DNA from: Bordetella sp. H567
GTDB taxonomy: Bacteria > Pseudomonadota > Gammaproteobacteria > Burkholderiales > Burkholderiaceae_B
Length of the DNA stretch: 64,000 nucleotides
Direction of reading: 5' to 3'
Assembly (NCBI RefSeq): GCF_001704295.1
Contig: NZ_CP012334.1
Location: 756,084 to 820,083 of the forward strand
This document shows positions 1 through 8,592 of this stretch, one piece after another; position 1 is the first letter of the stretch, and the number at the start of each line of letters is the position of its first letter. The notes under the pieces were generated by a model, which saw only the letters and a list, made by a program, of their open reading frames with translations, ran no database searches and was not told the origin of the DNA. Both the position numbers and the translations under genes were made by a program.

Positions 1-356
1 AGCGCGAACGCGCCCGCGTAGGCGAACACCGGGACGCTGGAAAGGCTGGTTTCCGCCATCCACGACGTGGTGAAAGGCAACAGCGATACCGTGAAGAGAT
101 GGCCGAAATTGCACCAGATCAGCCGCGGCGTGGCCAGGTCGGCGAAGCGCATCAGGTGATGGTGATTGATCCACACGATGGCGACGAACAGGTAGCTCGC
201 GGCGTAGCTGATCGCCACCGGCCAGAGCTCGAACAGGGCGGACCAATGGCCATCGGTCGGCGCGCGCAGATCCAGCACCAGCACGGTGATGATGACGGCG
301 AAGACCCCGTCGGAAAATGCGTTCAGTCGTTCGGCGGACGCCGGTTTTATGGTCAT
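1..356 (-). CDS. TMEM175-family membrane protein (5' part; 3' end lies outside the window)
   Basis: Reading leftward from an ATG at 354-356, the frame stays open to the window edge (118 codons). The N-terminus carries the sequence ERLNAFSDGVFAVIITVLVLDL, whose FSDG element and following hydrophobic helix are the hallmark of the TMEM175/DUF1211 family. In characterised members this helix lines the pore of a potassium channel. Further hydrophobic helices follow, one including ISYAASYLFVAIVWINHHH. Bacterial members are usually about 200 residues, so roughly the last 80 are missing here. Channel activity is inferred from the family; membership is clear from the motif. Confidence 0.8.
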   Translation of the reverse strand, partial: MTIKPASAERLNAFSDGVFAVIITVLVLDLRAPTDGHWSALFELWPVAISYAASYLFVAIVWINHHHLMRFADLATPRLIWCNFGHLFTVSLLPFTTSWMAETSLSSVPVFAYAGAFA

Positions 357-434
357 GGCGGGGGCCTGTCCGCAGCGGATGCGCTCGTGACCTTGCGGGT
401 CGGTCCCGCAAGTTAGCAATCCCCACTGGCCGGG

Positions 435-1598
435 TCAAGCGTCGTCCGCCGGCGCGCCGCCCAGTTGGAAACGCTCGAAGGGCCCCAGCGCGGCCTCGAT
501 CGCCGCTTTCGTGTCGGCGCGCTTCTTCGCCAGCCAGGTCCACTGCTTCATGACCAGCTTGCCTGCCTGGCGATCCGCCTTCAAGTCGATCGCGGCGACG
601 ATCTCGTCGCCCGCCAGTACCGGCAGGGCGAAGTAGCCCAGCACGCGCTTGGCGGGCGGCACATAGGCTTCGAAGCGGTGCTCGTAGCCGAAGAACAGGT
701 GCAGGCGCTTGCGCTGGATCACCAGCGGGTCGAAAGGCGACAGGATATGCACCAGCGGAGGGCCCTCGCGGGCGGGGAGCGTCTCGAGCGTGGCCGGCTC
801 GGCCCAGTGCTGGATCGCGGCGTGGCCGTCGATATGGACGGGTATCAGCTGTTTGCGGCGGACCCGGCCGGCGATCAGTTCGGCCACGCGGGCCTTCATC
901 GGCAGATTGCCGTAGCAGATGGAGTCCAGGCTGGCCATGCCCTGCGCGAGCATTGCCCTGTCCAGCAGGTACTGCGCGAATTGCCCCTCCGTGGCCGGCC
1001 GCGGACGCGGCGGCCAGCCGAAATGGCGCTGCGACAATTCATAGGTCTTGACCATGCCGGCGCGCCGGCTGATGGTCAGGTCCCCCATCAGGAAGCCCAG
1101 GCGCAAGGCACGCCTGGAAGGCTTGCGGCTGTCCCATGGGTGGGTTTTCTCCACGAGTTCTTCCTCGATGTCGCGGATGGAAAGCGCGCCTTCCTTGCGG
1201 ATGCGCTTGAGCAAGGCCGCATAGTCGGCCTCGGCGACCGTGGTGAACGCGGTGCGCGGTCCCTCGCGATGCCGCGCCATCGCCGGCATGAAGTAGCGGT
1301 AGTGCGCGGTCGGCACATACGACAGCGCATGCGTCCAGTATTCGAAGACGGACTTGTCGAGCGACTGCGCGCGTTCCAGGTCGGCGCGCGCGTATCGCGG
1401 AATGCGGGTGTGCAGGATGTGATGGTGGCTGCGCTCGATCACATGGATGGTGTCGATCTGCACGTAGCCCAGATGCTCGACGGCCTTGCGGGTGGCCTCC
1501 GGGCCCGCGCCGAACGGCGCGCCCCGGTCCAGGCACTGCGCGCGCAGCCAGATCGCCCGTGCCTGCACGGGCGCGATGGCATAGGACGGTTTGCTCAA
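435..1598 (-). CDS. ycaQ: YcaQ-type winged-helix DNA glycosylase
   Basis: The 387-residue protein matches the HTH_42 (YcaQ/AlkX, formerly DUF1006) family, DNA glycosylases that unhook interstrand crosslinks and remove bulky alkylated bases. Family landmarks in order are YVQIDTIHVIERSHHHIL near residues 45-62, containing the Q-I-D catalytic triplet of this branch, then VFEYWTHALSYVP near 84-96 and a winged-helix region after it. The length is typical. The start is a TTG at 1598 with a GGAG ribosome site six bases upstream; no ATG fits as well. It is transcribed alone, opposite to nothing obvious, with about 230 bases of unassigned sequence on its upstream side. Confidence 0.85.
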   Translation of the reverse strand: MSKPSYAIAPVQARAIWLRAQCLDRGAPFGAGPEATRKAVEHLGYVQIDTIHVIERSHHHILHTRIPRYARADLERAQSLDKSVFEYWTHALSYVPTAHYRYFMPAMARHREGPRTAFTTVAEADYAALLKRIRKEGALSIRDIEEELVEKTHPWDSRKPSRRALRLGFLMGDLTISRRAGMVKTYELSQRHFGWPPRPRPATEGQFAQYLLDRAMLAQGMASLDSICYGNLPMKARVAELIAGRVRRKQLIPVHIDGHAAIQHWAEPATLETLPAREGPPLVHILSPFDPLVIQRKRLHLFFGYEHRFEAYVPPAKRVLGYFALPVLAGDEIVAAIDLKADRQAGKLVMKQWTWLAKKRADTKAAIEAALGPFERFQLGGAPADDA

Positions 1599-1830
1599 GG
1601 AAACTCCGGTCTAGCGGTAGGCGGCCAGGGATATGCCGGTGATGCGCGCGACGCCAATGGCCCTTCCCGAACCTTGCCGGCGCCGTCGCCCCCTGCTGCT
1701 TTGTAGCGCAAACCGGGGGCGCGTGGGCCGGCATCGCCTACCGAGAGGCATACGGTGCGACGCATTGAGCGGGATGTGTACGAGCAGCGAGAGGATGGTT
1801 CCGCGCGGTTCGACGCCGGCGGCAACGGGG

Positions 1831-2292
1831 CTATTTGGCGCTGGCGATGAACAGCAGCATGGAACACGGCCGCTCGGTGGGGTTTCTCCAGCCATGTTGG
1901 GTGGCGCGTTGGATGAAGATATCGCCCGCGTGCAAGGCCGTTTCGCCATTTTCCAGTACCGCGACGATTTCGCCGGACAGGACGACCGCGAAATCGATGG
2001 TGGGCGTGGTGTGGAGCGCGTAGTCGCCGCGGGGCGGGAAGACGATATGGCGGACATTGAAACCGGCCGAACCGGCATCCACGTTCGGGCCTACGGTATG
2101 CGTGTTCGCCGCATGCGGGATCTCCAGCGGGGTCGGCAGGCTGCCCGACTTCCAGAGGTCGCTGATTCGTATTCCCTGGTATTCCGGGTAGTCCTTATAG
2201 GCGGAGATAGGGCCGTCCAACACGACGGCCGAGCGTTTATCCTGGCCGACGCCCGTGATGACGAGCCTGGGCATAACAATTTCATCATCCAT
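1831..2292 (-). CDS. Cupin-domain protein
   Basis: A 153-residue single-domain protein. The C-terminal half has the cupin pattern: HTTPTIDFAVVLSGEI (residues about 88-103), then LHAGDIFIQRATQHGWRNP with a conserved G-D and late histidine. This resembles the small cupins often found with aromatic or organic-acid catabolism genes. Metal ligands are only partly canonical: H88 and H126-like positions are visible and the rest is uncertain. The ATG at 2292 is chosen over an upstream in-frame ATG because AAGGAC lies eight to ten bases before it. No substrate can be assigned. Confidence 0.75.
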   Translation of the reverse strand: MDDEIVMPRLVITGVGQDKRSAVVLDGPISAYKDYPEYQGIRISDLWKSGSLPTPLEIPHAANTHTVGPNVDAGSAGFNVRHIVFPPRGDYALHTTPTIDFAVVLSGEIVAVLENGETALHAGDIFIQRATQHGWRNPTERPCSMLLFIASAK

Positions 2293-2437
2293 CGCAGAAT
2301 GTCCTTCATCACATGGATGCGCCGCTGACCGGCGCATTGCTATGTAAAGACAGAGTCTGCGTGCCGGTGTTCCGCGCCACAAGGCGTCGGACCGTAATTT
2401 CTGGTGAGCCGGCGACGCCGCGATTCAACGGTTCATG

Positions 2438-2469
2438 AAAAAAATCGCCACGCGTTCCCGCGTGGCGAT
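2438..2469 (-). terminator. Intrinsic terminator after the exported lyase gene
   Basis: A perfect 11-bp stem (ATCGCCACGCG / CGCGTGGCGAT) with a four-base loop is followed, in the leftward direction, by seven T residues (A2438-A2444 on the plus strand). It sits about 60 bases past the stop of the leftward lyase gene at 2529, so it ends that transcript. Confidence 0.9.
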
Positions 2470-2528
2470 CATTGCGTCGGTGGACGCCGGCGGCGTCCTG
2501 GTCCGATGCGTCCCGGTGTTGCGGCCGC

Positions 2529-4235
2529 TTATTTCGCGGGCGCCGCGCTGGCCACCAGGCGGTTGAAGTCCTTGTCCAGGCGGCCCAGCGCGTCATCGAT
2601 ATACGCCCGCCGTTCCTTGACCCACGCAGCCTGCGCGGACAGCCTTTCGCGCGCTTCCTTGAGCATGCGCTGCATTTCGGCCGGCTGCGGGCCGCCGGAG
2701 GTCGCCCGGCTTTTTACGATGGCGACCGGGTCCAGCGATGCGCGGAATTCCGCTTCGCTCATGGGCAGTTCCTGCGGATACTTGCTGTCCTTGACCACCT
2801 CGGCATAGATGCGCCTGGCGTCCGCGTATTTGAAATCCAGCGGCTTGATATTGTTCTGCCGGGCGTACTCCACCACCTCTGATGCGAAGTGGTGGCCTTC
2901 GCGGAAGGGTAGCTTGTACTTGCGCATCAGCAGGTCCGCGAGTTCCTGGGATGCGGTCCAGTCGCTGTTCAGTTCTTCCAGCGCGCGGTCCGGGCTGATG
3001 ACCAGCGCCTTCATCACGCGGTCCCATTTCTTCAGGGCCTTGATGGCGCTGTCGACCATGGCCGAGTTCTGTTCCACGTCCTTCGGATCCGGCATGCCGG
3101 GCGTGATGTTGTGCGTCTGGATGATGGGGCCCATGGCCAGGGTGATGGCGGTCGAGGCGTCGCTGCGCGTCGAATTCAGCAGGCCGGGATTGCGTTTCTG
3201 CGGCATGGCGCTGGATACATAGGTGTTGCCGCCGCCTTCCTGCAGCAGGATCCATGGACGCGATTCCGCGTACTGCGTCATGATGTCCTCGATGAAGCTG
3301 CCGGTGTGCAGCGCGACGCTGGTCACGATGGACGCCACTTCCACCGGCTCGTCCATGGAGGATATCTGCGAAGCGTCATAGGCGTTGTCGACCAGCTTGC
3401 CGAACCCCAGGTAGTCGGCCATGCGCTTGCGGTCCAGCGGCCAGCTGGTGCCGTTCAGCACGGTGGTGCCCATGGGAGAGCGGTCCACGCGCGCGTAGGT
3501 TTCGCGGATGCGCTGCGCGTCGCGATCCAGCGCCGCCGCATGGCCAAGCAGATAGTGGCCGTAGCTGTTGGGCTGGGCGGCCACGCCGTTGGTGTAGTTG
3601 GGAACGATGGTGTCGACGTGCTTGGCCGCCAGGTTCACCAGCGTGGTGGACGTGGCGTTCAGCTGGTCGGCGAGTTCCAGCAGCTTGTCGCGCAGGATGG
3701 CGGCGCGATAGGTGGCGTGCATGTCCTGGCTGGAACGTCCGGCATGCAGCAGCGTGACGTCCAGGCCGCCGGCCTTGATCAGCAGCGGTTCGAAGGTGAT
3801 GACGGTGGACGGACGCTTGCCGCCGGGCTGGTTGCCGTCCTGGATGACCTTCGCCACCGCCGCGGCCAGGCGCGGCGCCATGGACTTGTCCAGCAGTCCT
3901 TCGTCGGTGTTGATGACGGCGGTCGCTTTGTTGATCTCGCCCAGCCAGAAAAATTCGTCGTGGCCGGGCGCGTTGGCCGGCTTGGCGCCGGCCGCAGGGG
4001 GTGCCGCGGTGCCGGCCTGGGCGGCGCTCGCGGCGCCGGCTGGGGCAGCACCGGAAGCGCCGCCCTGGGCCGCGCCGCCAGCGCCGGCCGGGGTGGAGGA
4101 GAGGCCGTCGCCTTGTGCCGGCGCGGCGGCGCCGCTTTGCCCGGTCACGGGGGCTGGCGCGGGCTGTGCCGCGGCGATCGCGGCGTAACAGGAAAGCGCG
4201 ATGGCGAGGCAGGTGGGCGCGAAGTGTTGTCTCAT
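2529..4235 (-). CDS. Exported argininosuccinate-lyase-like protein
   Basis: A 568-residue protein of the fumarase/aspartase superfamily with an N-terminal signal peptide (residues 1-23, ending AAIAAAQ) and a roughly 65-residue Ala/Gly/Pro-rich spacer before the catalytic fold. HAGRSSQDMHAT (about 164-175) corresponds to the HTGRSRNDQ region of argininosuccinate lyase. SSAMPQKRNP (341-350) is the superfamily signature loop GSSxMPxKxNP. The active-site loop is therefore intact, but the enzyme is predicted to act outside the cytoplasm, which is unusual for this family. A GAGGAGG ribosome site precedes the ATG. The gene stands alone between a terminator and a short gap. The substrate is unknown. 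Confidence 0.8.
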   Translation of the reverse strand: MRQHFAPTCLAIALSCYAAIAAAQPAPAPVTGQSGAAAPAQGDGLSSTPAGAGGAAQGGASGAAPAGAASAAQAGTAAPPAAGAKPANAPGHDEFFWLGEINKATAVINTDEGLLDKSMAPRLAAAVAKVIQDGNQPGGKRPSTVITFEPLLIKAGGLDVTLLHAGRSSQDMHATYRAAILRDKLLELADQLNATSTTLVNLAAKHVDTIVPNYTNGVAAQPNSYGHYLLGHAAALDRDAQRIRETYARVDRSPMGTTVLNGTSWPLDRKRMADYLGFGKLVDNAYDASQISSMDEPVEVASIVTSVALHTGSFIEDIMTQYAESRPWILLQEGGGNTYVSSAMPQKRNPGLLNSTRSDASTAITLAMGPIIQTHNITPGMPDPKDVEQNSAMVDSAIKALKKWDRVMKALVISPDRALEELNSDWTASQELADLLMRKYKLPFREGHHFASEVVEYARQNNIKPLDFKYADARRIYAEVVKDSKYPQELPMSEAEFRASLDPVAIVKSRATSGGPQPAEMQRMLKEARERLSAQAAWVKERRAYIDDALGRLDKDFNRLVASAAPAK

Positions 4236-4263
4236 TGGAGGCCTCCTCTTTCGTATGGGGGCT

Positions 4264-5013
4264 TCATTCTATCGGAGCGTCTCGCGACCGCCGCGGCGCA
4301 TCGATCCATCGCAGCTCGCGCCGCGCCTTATCGGTGGACACCTGGCCGTTGGCTTCCGCGATGTTGTAGACGCCCGCGCGCCCGTCCTCCATGGCCAGCA
4401 GCGTGGCCCGCGCGGCGCCGTCGACGTGCAGGGGCATGCTCAGGCCCTGGGCGGTGTCGCTGCCGGTGCCCGGCCCGTACAGTTGTCCGAAGCGCAGCAC
4501 GATCCCTGTGATGCCGGGGGTATGGAGGACGGTGTCTTCCAATGCCCGGACGCCGCGGACGGTGACGCCCCGCCTGCCTTCGGCGTGGATGTCCAGCGGC
4601 GCGCTTTCCGCGTGGGGCAAGGGCCCATCGGCATAGGCCCAGGCGATGCTTTGCGCCACCATCAGGCCGGCGCCGCTATCGACCGCGGCCCTCATCAGGT
4701 TTGCCGTTCCTTCCGCCCGGATGCGCGCATTGCGGCCCGCTGCCGCCTCCATCAGGGCAGGATCCAGTCCGGGCGGCAGGTCGGTCAGCTGATGGATGAC
4801 GATGTCGGGGCGCGCGGCCAGCAGGGCGTCGGATAGCCGGGGCGCATCGAACACGTCGCCGACGACGGGAATGGCGCCCAGGCCACGCAAGGCATCGATG
4901 CGCGATTCCCGCCGGGTCAGGCCATATACCTTGTATCCGCGGGCGACGAGCAGCGGAAGCAGGCGGCTGCCGATGGCGCCGGTGGCGCCGGCGACGAAGA
5001 GGGTCTTGGTCAT
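4264..5013 (-). CDS. NAD(P)-dependent epimerase/dehydratase-like protein
   Basis: A 249-residue extended short-chain dehydrogenase fold. The N-terminal Rossmann motif is LFVAGATGAIGSRLLPLLVARG (GxTGxIG). NARIRAEGTANLMRAA and the LRFGQLYGPGTG segment are typical of NAD-dependent epimerases. The usual catalytic YxxxK is not obvious: the position after the SIAWAYADGP stretch lacks a clear Lys four residues on, so it may be an atypical, non-enzymatic or sugar-nucleotide-unrelated member. The ATG at 5013 has AGGAAAGGA upstream; a longer frame extending to 5247 has no ribosome site. The 270 bases upstream contain nothing I recognise. Confidence 0.75.
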   Translation of the reverse strand: MTKTLFVAGATGAIGSRLLPLLVARGYKVYGLTRRESRIDALRGLGAIPVVGDVFDAPRLSDALLAARPDIVIHQLTDLPPGLDPALMEAAAGRNARIRAEGTANLMRAAVDSGAGLMVAQSIAWAYADGPLPHAESAPLDIHAEGRRGVTVRGVRALEDTVLHTPGITGIVLRFGQLYGPGTGSDTAQGLSMPLHVDGAARATLLAMEDGRAGVYNIAEANGQVSTDKARRELRWIDAPRRSRDAPIE

Positions 5014-5283
5014 GGTCGCTATCCTTTCCTCGCCGTATGCGGGCGGCGGGTGGCCGCGGCGATCGGGAAGCGCCGCCGCGCAAGGCCACAGCTTAAGCAC
5101 CCCGTGTCCTGCTGCCCAGGGCCATATTTCGTCAACACGACCAGGACATGCCGCCGCGCATCGTGGCCCCGGCAGGGCCTGCGCGACATCGGGGGGCCGG
5201 CGCATTTCGCTGGCGGTGTCGCCGGCCCGGTTTCGACACTTCGCCATCGGCCCGCCGTCCTTGGCCGGCGGCTCGCTCGCGCC

Positions 5284-6465
5284 CTACAGGATCCCTTCCT
5301 CGGCATACGGCCGGTTCGCTTCGACGCGCTCGTATCCCAGCCGCGACAGGTCGATGGTCTCGAAGCGCCCGTGGACGATCAGTTCGGCGATGCCGCGGCC
5401 GGCGGCGGGCGCGTGCATCATGCCGTGCCCGGAGAAGCCGGCGACGGTAAGCAGATTGGGCAGCCGGCTGTTCCAGCGCCCGATGACGGGGTTGCCGTCC
5501 AGTTCGCTCTGCTCGTAAAGACCCGACCACGTGCGATGGCATCTGGCTGCCTCGAAGGGCGGGAAGCGGTGGGCGACCGCGGGCCAGACGACTTCTTCGA
5601 AGTAATGGTGATCCACGTCGAAGTTGTAGCCGCGCGCCGCGTCGCCGGCGACGAGTCCGCCGGAAAAGCCCTTGCCTTCGGACCGGAACGCCAGCCGCGC
5701 GACGTCCTTCACGTAGGGTAGCGGTTCGACGGGGCTGCCGGCGGTGAAGTAATGCTCGAAGCGCCGCAACGGCGAAATGGGCAGTTCCATGCCGAAGAAG
5801 CGCGCGACCTCGCCGCTCCAGGCGCCAGCGGCATTGACGAAGGCATCGGCGCGCAGCACCGCGCCGCTTTCCAGCCGCACGGCTTTGGCCTTGGCGGCGT
5901 CCGCTTCCGCACCGATGACGCGATCCTGGACGTATTCGACGCCCAGCGCCACCGCCTTGCGCCGGAAACCCCACAGCAGGCCGTAGGGATCGCACCAGCC
6001 GTCCAGCGGTGTCAGCGCGCCTACCCCCAGGTCGTCGACGTTCATGGAGGGAAAGCGCTGCTTCAGTTCGGCCGGCGTCAACAGCTCCACCGTGCAGCCA
6101 TGCGCCTGCTGGCGGCGGACGTTGCGCTCCAGGTTGGCGGCGTATTCGGGCGGGACGATGAACAGATAGCCGCCTTGTACCCAATCGACGTTGGCCGGAT
6201 GCGTGGCGGTCGCCATGGTCTGCGCGAAAGACTTGATGAAGTCGATGCTGAACAGCGACATGGCGATGTTTTCGGGGCAGGTGAACTGCACGCGGCAGCC
6301 GCCGGAGGCCCTGAGCGCGGAGGCGAACTCGTAGGTGGGATCCGGTTCGATGACGCACACGGACATGCCGGGCGCGGCGCGCTTCAGGAAATAGGCGGTG
6401 CTGGAGCCTACGATGCCGCCGCCGATGATGGCGACATCGTAGCGGGAGTGTTCGGCGGGCATCAT
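5284..6465 (-). CDS. FAD-dependent amine/amino-acid oxidase family protein
   Basis: A D-amino-acid-oxidase (DAO)-fold flavoprotein of about 393 residues. YDVAIIGGGIVGSSTAYFLKR (about 8-28) is the dinucleotide-binding GxGxxG motif. The C-terminal NLLTVAGFSGHGMMHAPAAGRGIAELI is the FAD-contacting GFSGHG segment of sarcosine/glycine oxidase-like enzymes. It would oxidise a secondary or primary amine, giving an imine and reduced flavin or H2O2. The start at the ATG-ATG pair 6465/6462 follows GAGGATG. It lies 88 bases beyond the isocitrate-lyase-like gene in the same direction and may belong to that transcript. The substrate is not deducible. Confidence 0.82.
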   Translation of the reverse strand: MMPAEHSRYDVAIIGGGIVGSSTAYFLKRAAPGMSVCVIEPDPTYEFASALRASGGCRVQFTCPENIAMSLFSIDFIKSFAQTMATATHPANVDWVQGGYLFIVPPEYAANLERNVRRQQAHGCTVELLTPAELKQRFPSMNVDDLGVGALTPLDGWCDPYGLLWGFRRKAVALGVEYVQDRVIGAEADAAKAKAVRLESGAVLRADAFVNAAGAWSGEVARFFGMELPISPLRRFEHYFTAGSPVEPLPYVKDVARLAFRSEGKGFSGGLVAGDAARGYNFDVDHHYFEEVVWPAVAHRFPPFEAARCHRTWSGLYEQSELDGNPVIGRWNSRLPNLLTVAGFSGHGMMHAPAAGRGIAELIVHGRFETIDLSRLGYERVEANRPYAEEGIL

Positions 6466-6535
6466 GCTGGCATCCTCGGGCGGGGAAGCGCTCCATGATG
6501 CCATTCTTGCGCGGCCCCGGCCAGCGCGAGGCTGC

Positions 6536-6556
6536 TTCCAGCGTTAACAGGCCCTA
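6536..6556 (-). repeat. 3'-end repeat, copy 1 (starts at the TAG stop of the lyase gene)
   Basis: Read leftward from the stop codon, the sequence begins TAGGGCCTGTTAACGCTGG. Closely related sequences begin exactly at the TAG stops of two other genes in the window (20099 plus strand, 20147 minus strand). The shared placement at stop codons suggests a dispersed 3'-flanking repeat rather than coding conservation, because the three proteins are unrelated. Confidence 0.55.
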
Positions 6557-7564
6557 GTGCTTTTCCTTGATCACGAACGACTCCTTGGCGCCGTGATACT
6601 TGCGTTCCAGTTCCGCCTCCGTCAGCAGGCTGGCTTCCAGTTCGTCGATAAAGGCATACCCCATCAGCGAGGTAATGTCCTCGATCCCCACCAGCAGATC
6701 CGGACGGTCATGCCGGGTGCCGGATACCGCGCTGTCCATCAACAGGTCCAGCGCCTTGCCCATCGCCATCAGCGCGGCCGCGGGCAGCATCCGGGCATAG
6801 CTGACGCGCGCCACGCCCATGGCCTGCAGTTCCACGGGCGTGAGCAGCGGCGTGGTGGGACGCGAACGCACGCCGAAGCCCATATTGATGCTGACGGGCG
6901 CCTTCACCGCGTCCACGAAGCGCTTGATATCGTCGGCCGAGGCGATGGCGTCGGGATACACCATGTCGGCCCCCGCGGCCAGGTACATCCTGGCGCGTTC
7001 GATCGCCTTGTCCAGGCCTTCCACCGCGATGGCGTCGGTACGGGCGTTGATGATGAAGCCGGCGTTGCGCTTTGCCCGCGCGGCGGCCTCGATTTTCTGG
7101 GCGGCTTCGCGCGCGTCCAGGACCTCCTTGCCGCGCATATGACCGCAGCGCTTGGGGTTTACCTGGTCTTCGATATTGATCCCGACCAGTCCCGCTTCCT
7201 CGAAGTACTGGACGGTGTGATAGACCGTCACCGCGTTGCCGTAGCCCGTATCCGCGTCCGCCATCACCGGGATGGAGACCGAACGCGCGATGTGCTGACA
7301 GGCGTTGGCGTTTTCCAGCAGCGACATGATGCCGATGTCCGGCTGGGAGAAGCGGGAATTGGACGTGGCCGATCCGCTGATGGCCGCTGCCTGGAAGCCT
7401 TTGCGTTCCGCCATGCGCGCGCTGTAGCCGTCATAGATGCCCGGCGCGACGATGATCTTGCCGGACTTCAGCATGTCGCGCATGCGCTGGATCTTGTCGG
7501 CCTGGCTGACCGGATGGGCGATGTTGTTGGGAAAACCTGGGGTATTCGGGGTGTCGTTGCTCAT
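6554..7564 (-). CDS. Isocitrate lyase/PEP mutase superfamily carboxyl-acid lyase
   Basis: A 336-residue (beta/alpha)8 enzyme. IIVAPGIYDGYSARMAERKGFQAAAISG (about 36-63) is the substrate-loop region, ADADTGYGNA (about 105-114) carries the Mg-binding aspartates, and NPKRCGHMRGKEV has the K[KR]CGH signature with the catalytic cysteine of isocitrate, methylisocitrate and dimethylmalate lyases. It is longer than 2-methylisocitrate lyase (about 295), and the C-terminal extension is unassigned. The ATG at 7564 follows an A/G-rich stretch and is 13 bases from the upstream amidohydrolase, so the two are co-transcribed. It would cleave a branched hydroxy-diacid to pyruvate or glyoxylate plus a diacid; the exact substrate is inferred only at class level. 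Confidence 0.85.
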   Translation of the reverse strand: MSNDTPNTPGFPNNIAHPVSQADKIQRMRDMLKSGKIIVAPGIYDGYSARMAERKGFQAAAISGSATSNSRFSQPDIGIMSLLENANACQHIARSVSIPVMADADTGYGNAVTVYHTVQYFEEAGLVGINIEDQVNPKRCGHMRGKEVLDAREAAQKIEAAARAKRNAGFIINARTDAIAVEGLDKAIERARMYLAAGADMVYPDAIASADDIKRFVDAVKAPVSINMGFGVRSRPTTPLLTPVELQAMGVARVSYARMLPAAALMAMGKALDLLMDSAVSGTRHDRPDLLVGIEDITSLMGYAFIDELEASLLTEAELERKYHGAKESFVIKEKH

Positions 7565-7577
7565 GGTGTTTCTCTTT

Positions 7578-8552
7578 TTAATCAAGTAGACCGGGGGAAA
7601 ACCCGTAAAGTCGCGCCGGATTGTCGACCAGAATGCGGTGCCGCGCCTGCGCATCGGGCGCCCACAGCGCCAGGGCGTCCAGCAGCGCGGCATCGCTGGG
7701 CATGACCCCGTGGAAGGAGGAATGTGGCCAGTCGCTTCCCCACAGCATGCGGTGCGGGGCGGCATCGACCAGTTCGCGGGCGAAGGGCGCCAGGCTGGGA
7801 TACGGCGCGGCGGGGTCGTCAAAGCGGTTCGGTGCGGACAGCTTGAGCCAGCAGGCGCCGCCCCGCAATAGCGCCAATAGGGTACGCCCGCCGGCGTCGG
7901 CGGCGCCCGCCGACAGCCGCACGCGCGCGAAATGGTCCAGCACCACCGGTACGGGCAGCGCGCGGATCCATTCGGCCAGCCGCAGGAGTTCCGCGCCCGC
8001 CACGTGCAATTGCAGGTGCCAGCCCAAAGGCGCGATGCGGCCGGCCAGCCGATCCAGCGCGCGCAGGCGGTCCGCCAGGGGCAGCGCGTCGCCAGGGCGG
8101 CCTTCAGGCGTGCCGCGCAGATGGGCGCGGACGCCGCGGACGCCCGCATCGTGCAGCAGCGCCAGCGTCGCGTCGGAGATGCCCGCGTCCGCCAGCGCCA
8201 CGCCGCGCGCCTGGATGCCGGCCTGCTCCAGGGCCCGCATGCCGTCCAGCGTCAAGCGGTTGTCGTGGTACAGCGTGGGCTGGACCAGCACGGCGCGCGT
8301 CAGTCCCAGGCTCCCCAGCATGCGGATGTAGGCCTGCACGCCGGTGCCGGCGGCCGGGGTATAGCGGCGCGGTTCCCGATAAGGATAGGCCGGTGGGCCG
8401 CCGAAGACATGGGCGTGGCAGTCGCAGGCCCCGGCCGGCACGGCAAAGCCGGGCTGCTGGCCGGCCGGCAGGGGCGCCGGGCAGGGCGGTGGGCCGCCGT
8501 CGGCATGGGCGGGGGCCGCGTGGGCGTCGGCGCTTGCGGATTCAGCGGACAT
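7578..8552 (-). CDS. Amidohydrolase-family (TIM-barrel) hydrolase, second copy
   Basis: A roughly 324-residue amidohydrolase_2 protein resembling 2-pyrone-4,6-dicarboxylate lactonase. AGACDCHAHVFGGPPAYPY is the HxH metal motif, VVLDHFARVRL and HLQLHVAG supply further histidines, and RMLWGSDWPHSS gives the late Asp (GSDWPH). A proline/alanine-rich N-terminal tail of about 35 residues precedes the barrel. The start is uncertain: the ATG at 8552 is preferred because the upstream option at 8642 overlaps the MFS gene by 50 bases. It is a paralogue of the hydrolase at 9979, both flanking the transporter in one operon, suggesting sequential ring-opening or lactone-hydrolysis steps. Confidence 0.82.
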   Translation of the reverse strand: MSAESASADAHAAPAHADGGPPPCPAPLPAGQQPGFAVPAGACDCHAHVFGGPPAYPYREPRRYTPAAGTGVQAYIRMLGSLGLTRAVLVQPTLYHDNRLTLDGMRALEQAGIQARGVALADAGISDATLALLHDAGVRGVRAHLRGTPEGRPGDALPLADRLRALDRLAGRIAPLGWHLQLHVAGAELLRLAEWIRALPVPVVLDHFARVRLSAGAADAGGRTLLALLRGGACWLKLSAPNRFDDPAAPYPSLAPFARELVDAAPHRMLWGSDWPHSSFHGVMPSDAALLDALALWAPDAQARHRILVDNPARLYGFSPGLLD

Positions 8553-8592
8553 GGGCGGGCTCGGGAGCGGGAAGCGGATCCACGATGGCGAT

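Noticed and set aside
4000-4200. Repeat array in the exported lyase gene
   Set aside because: The repetitiveness is Ala/Gly/Pro codon bias in the protein spacer, not a DNA repeat unit of fixed length.
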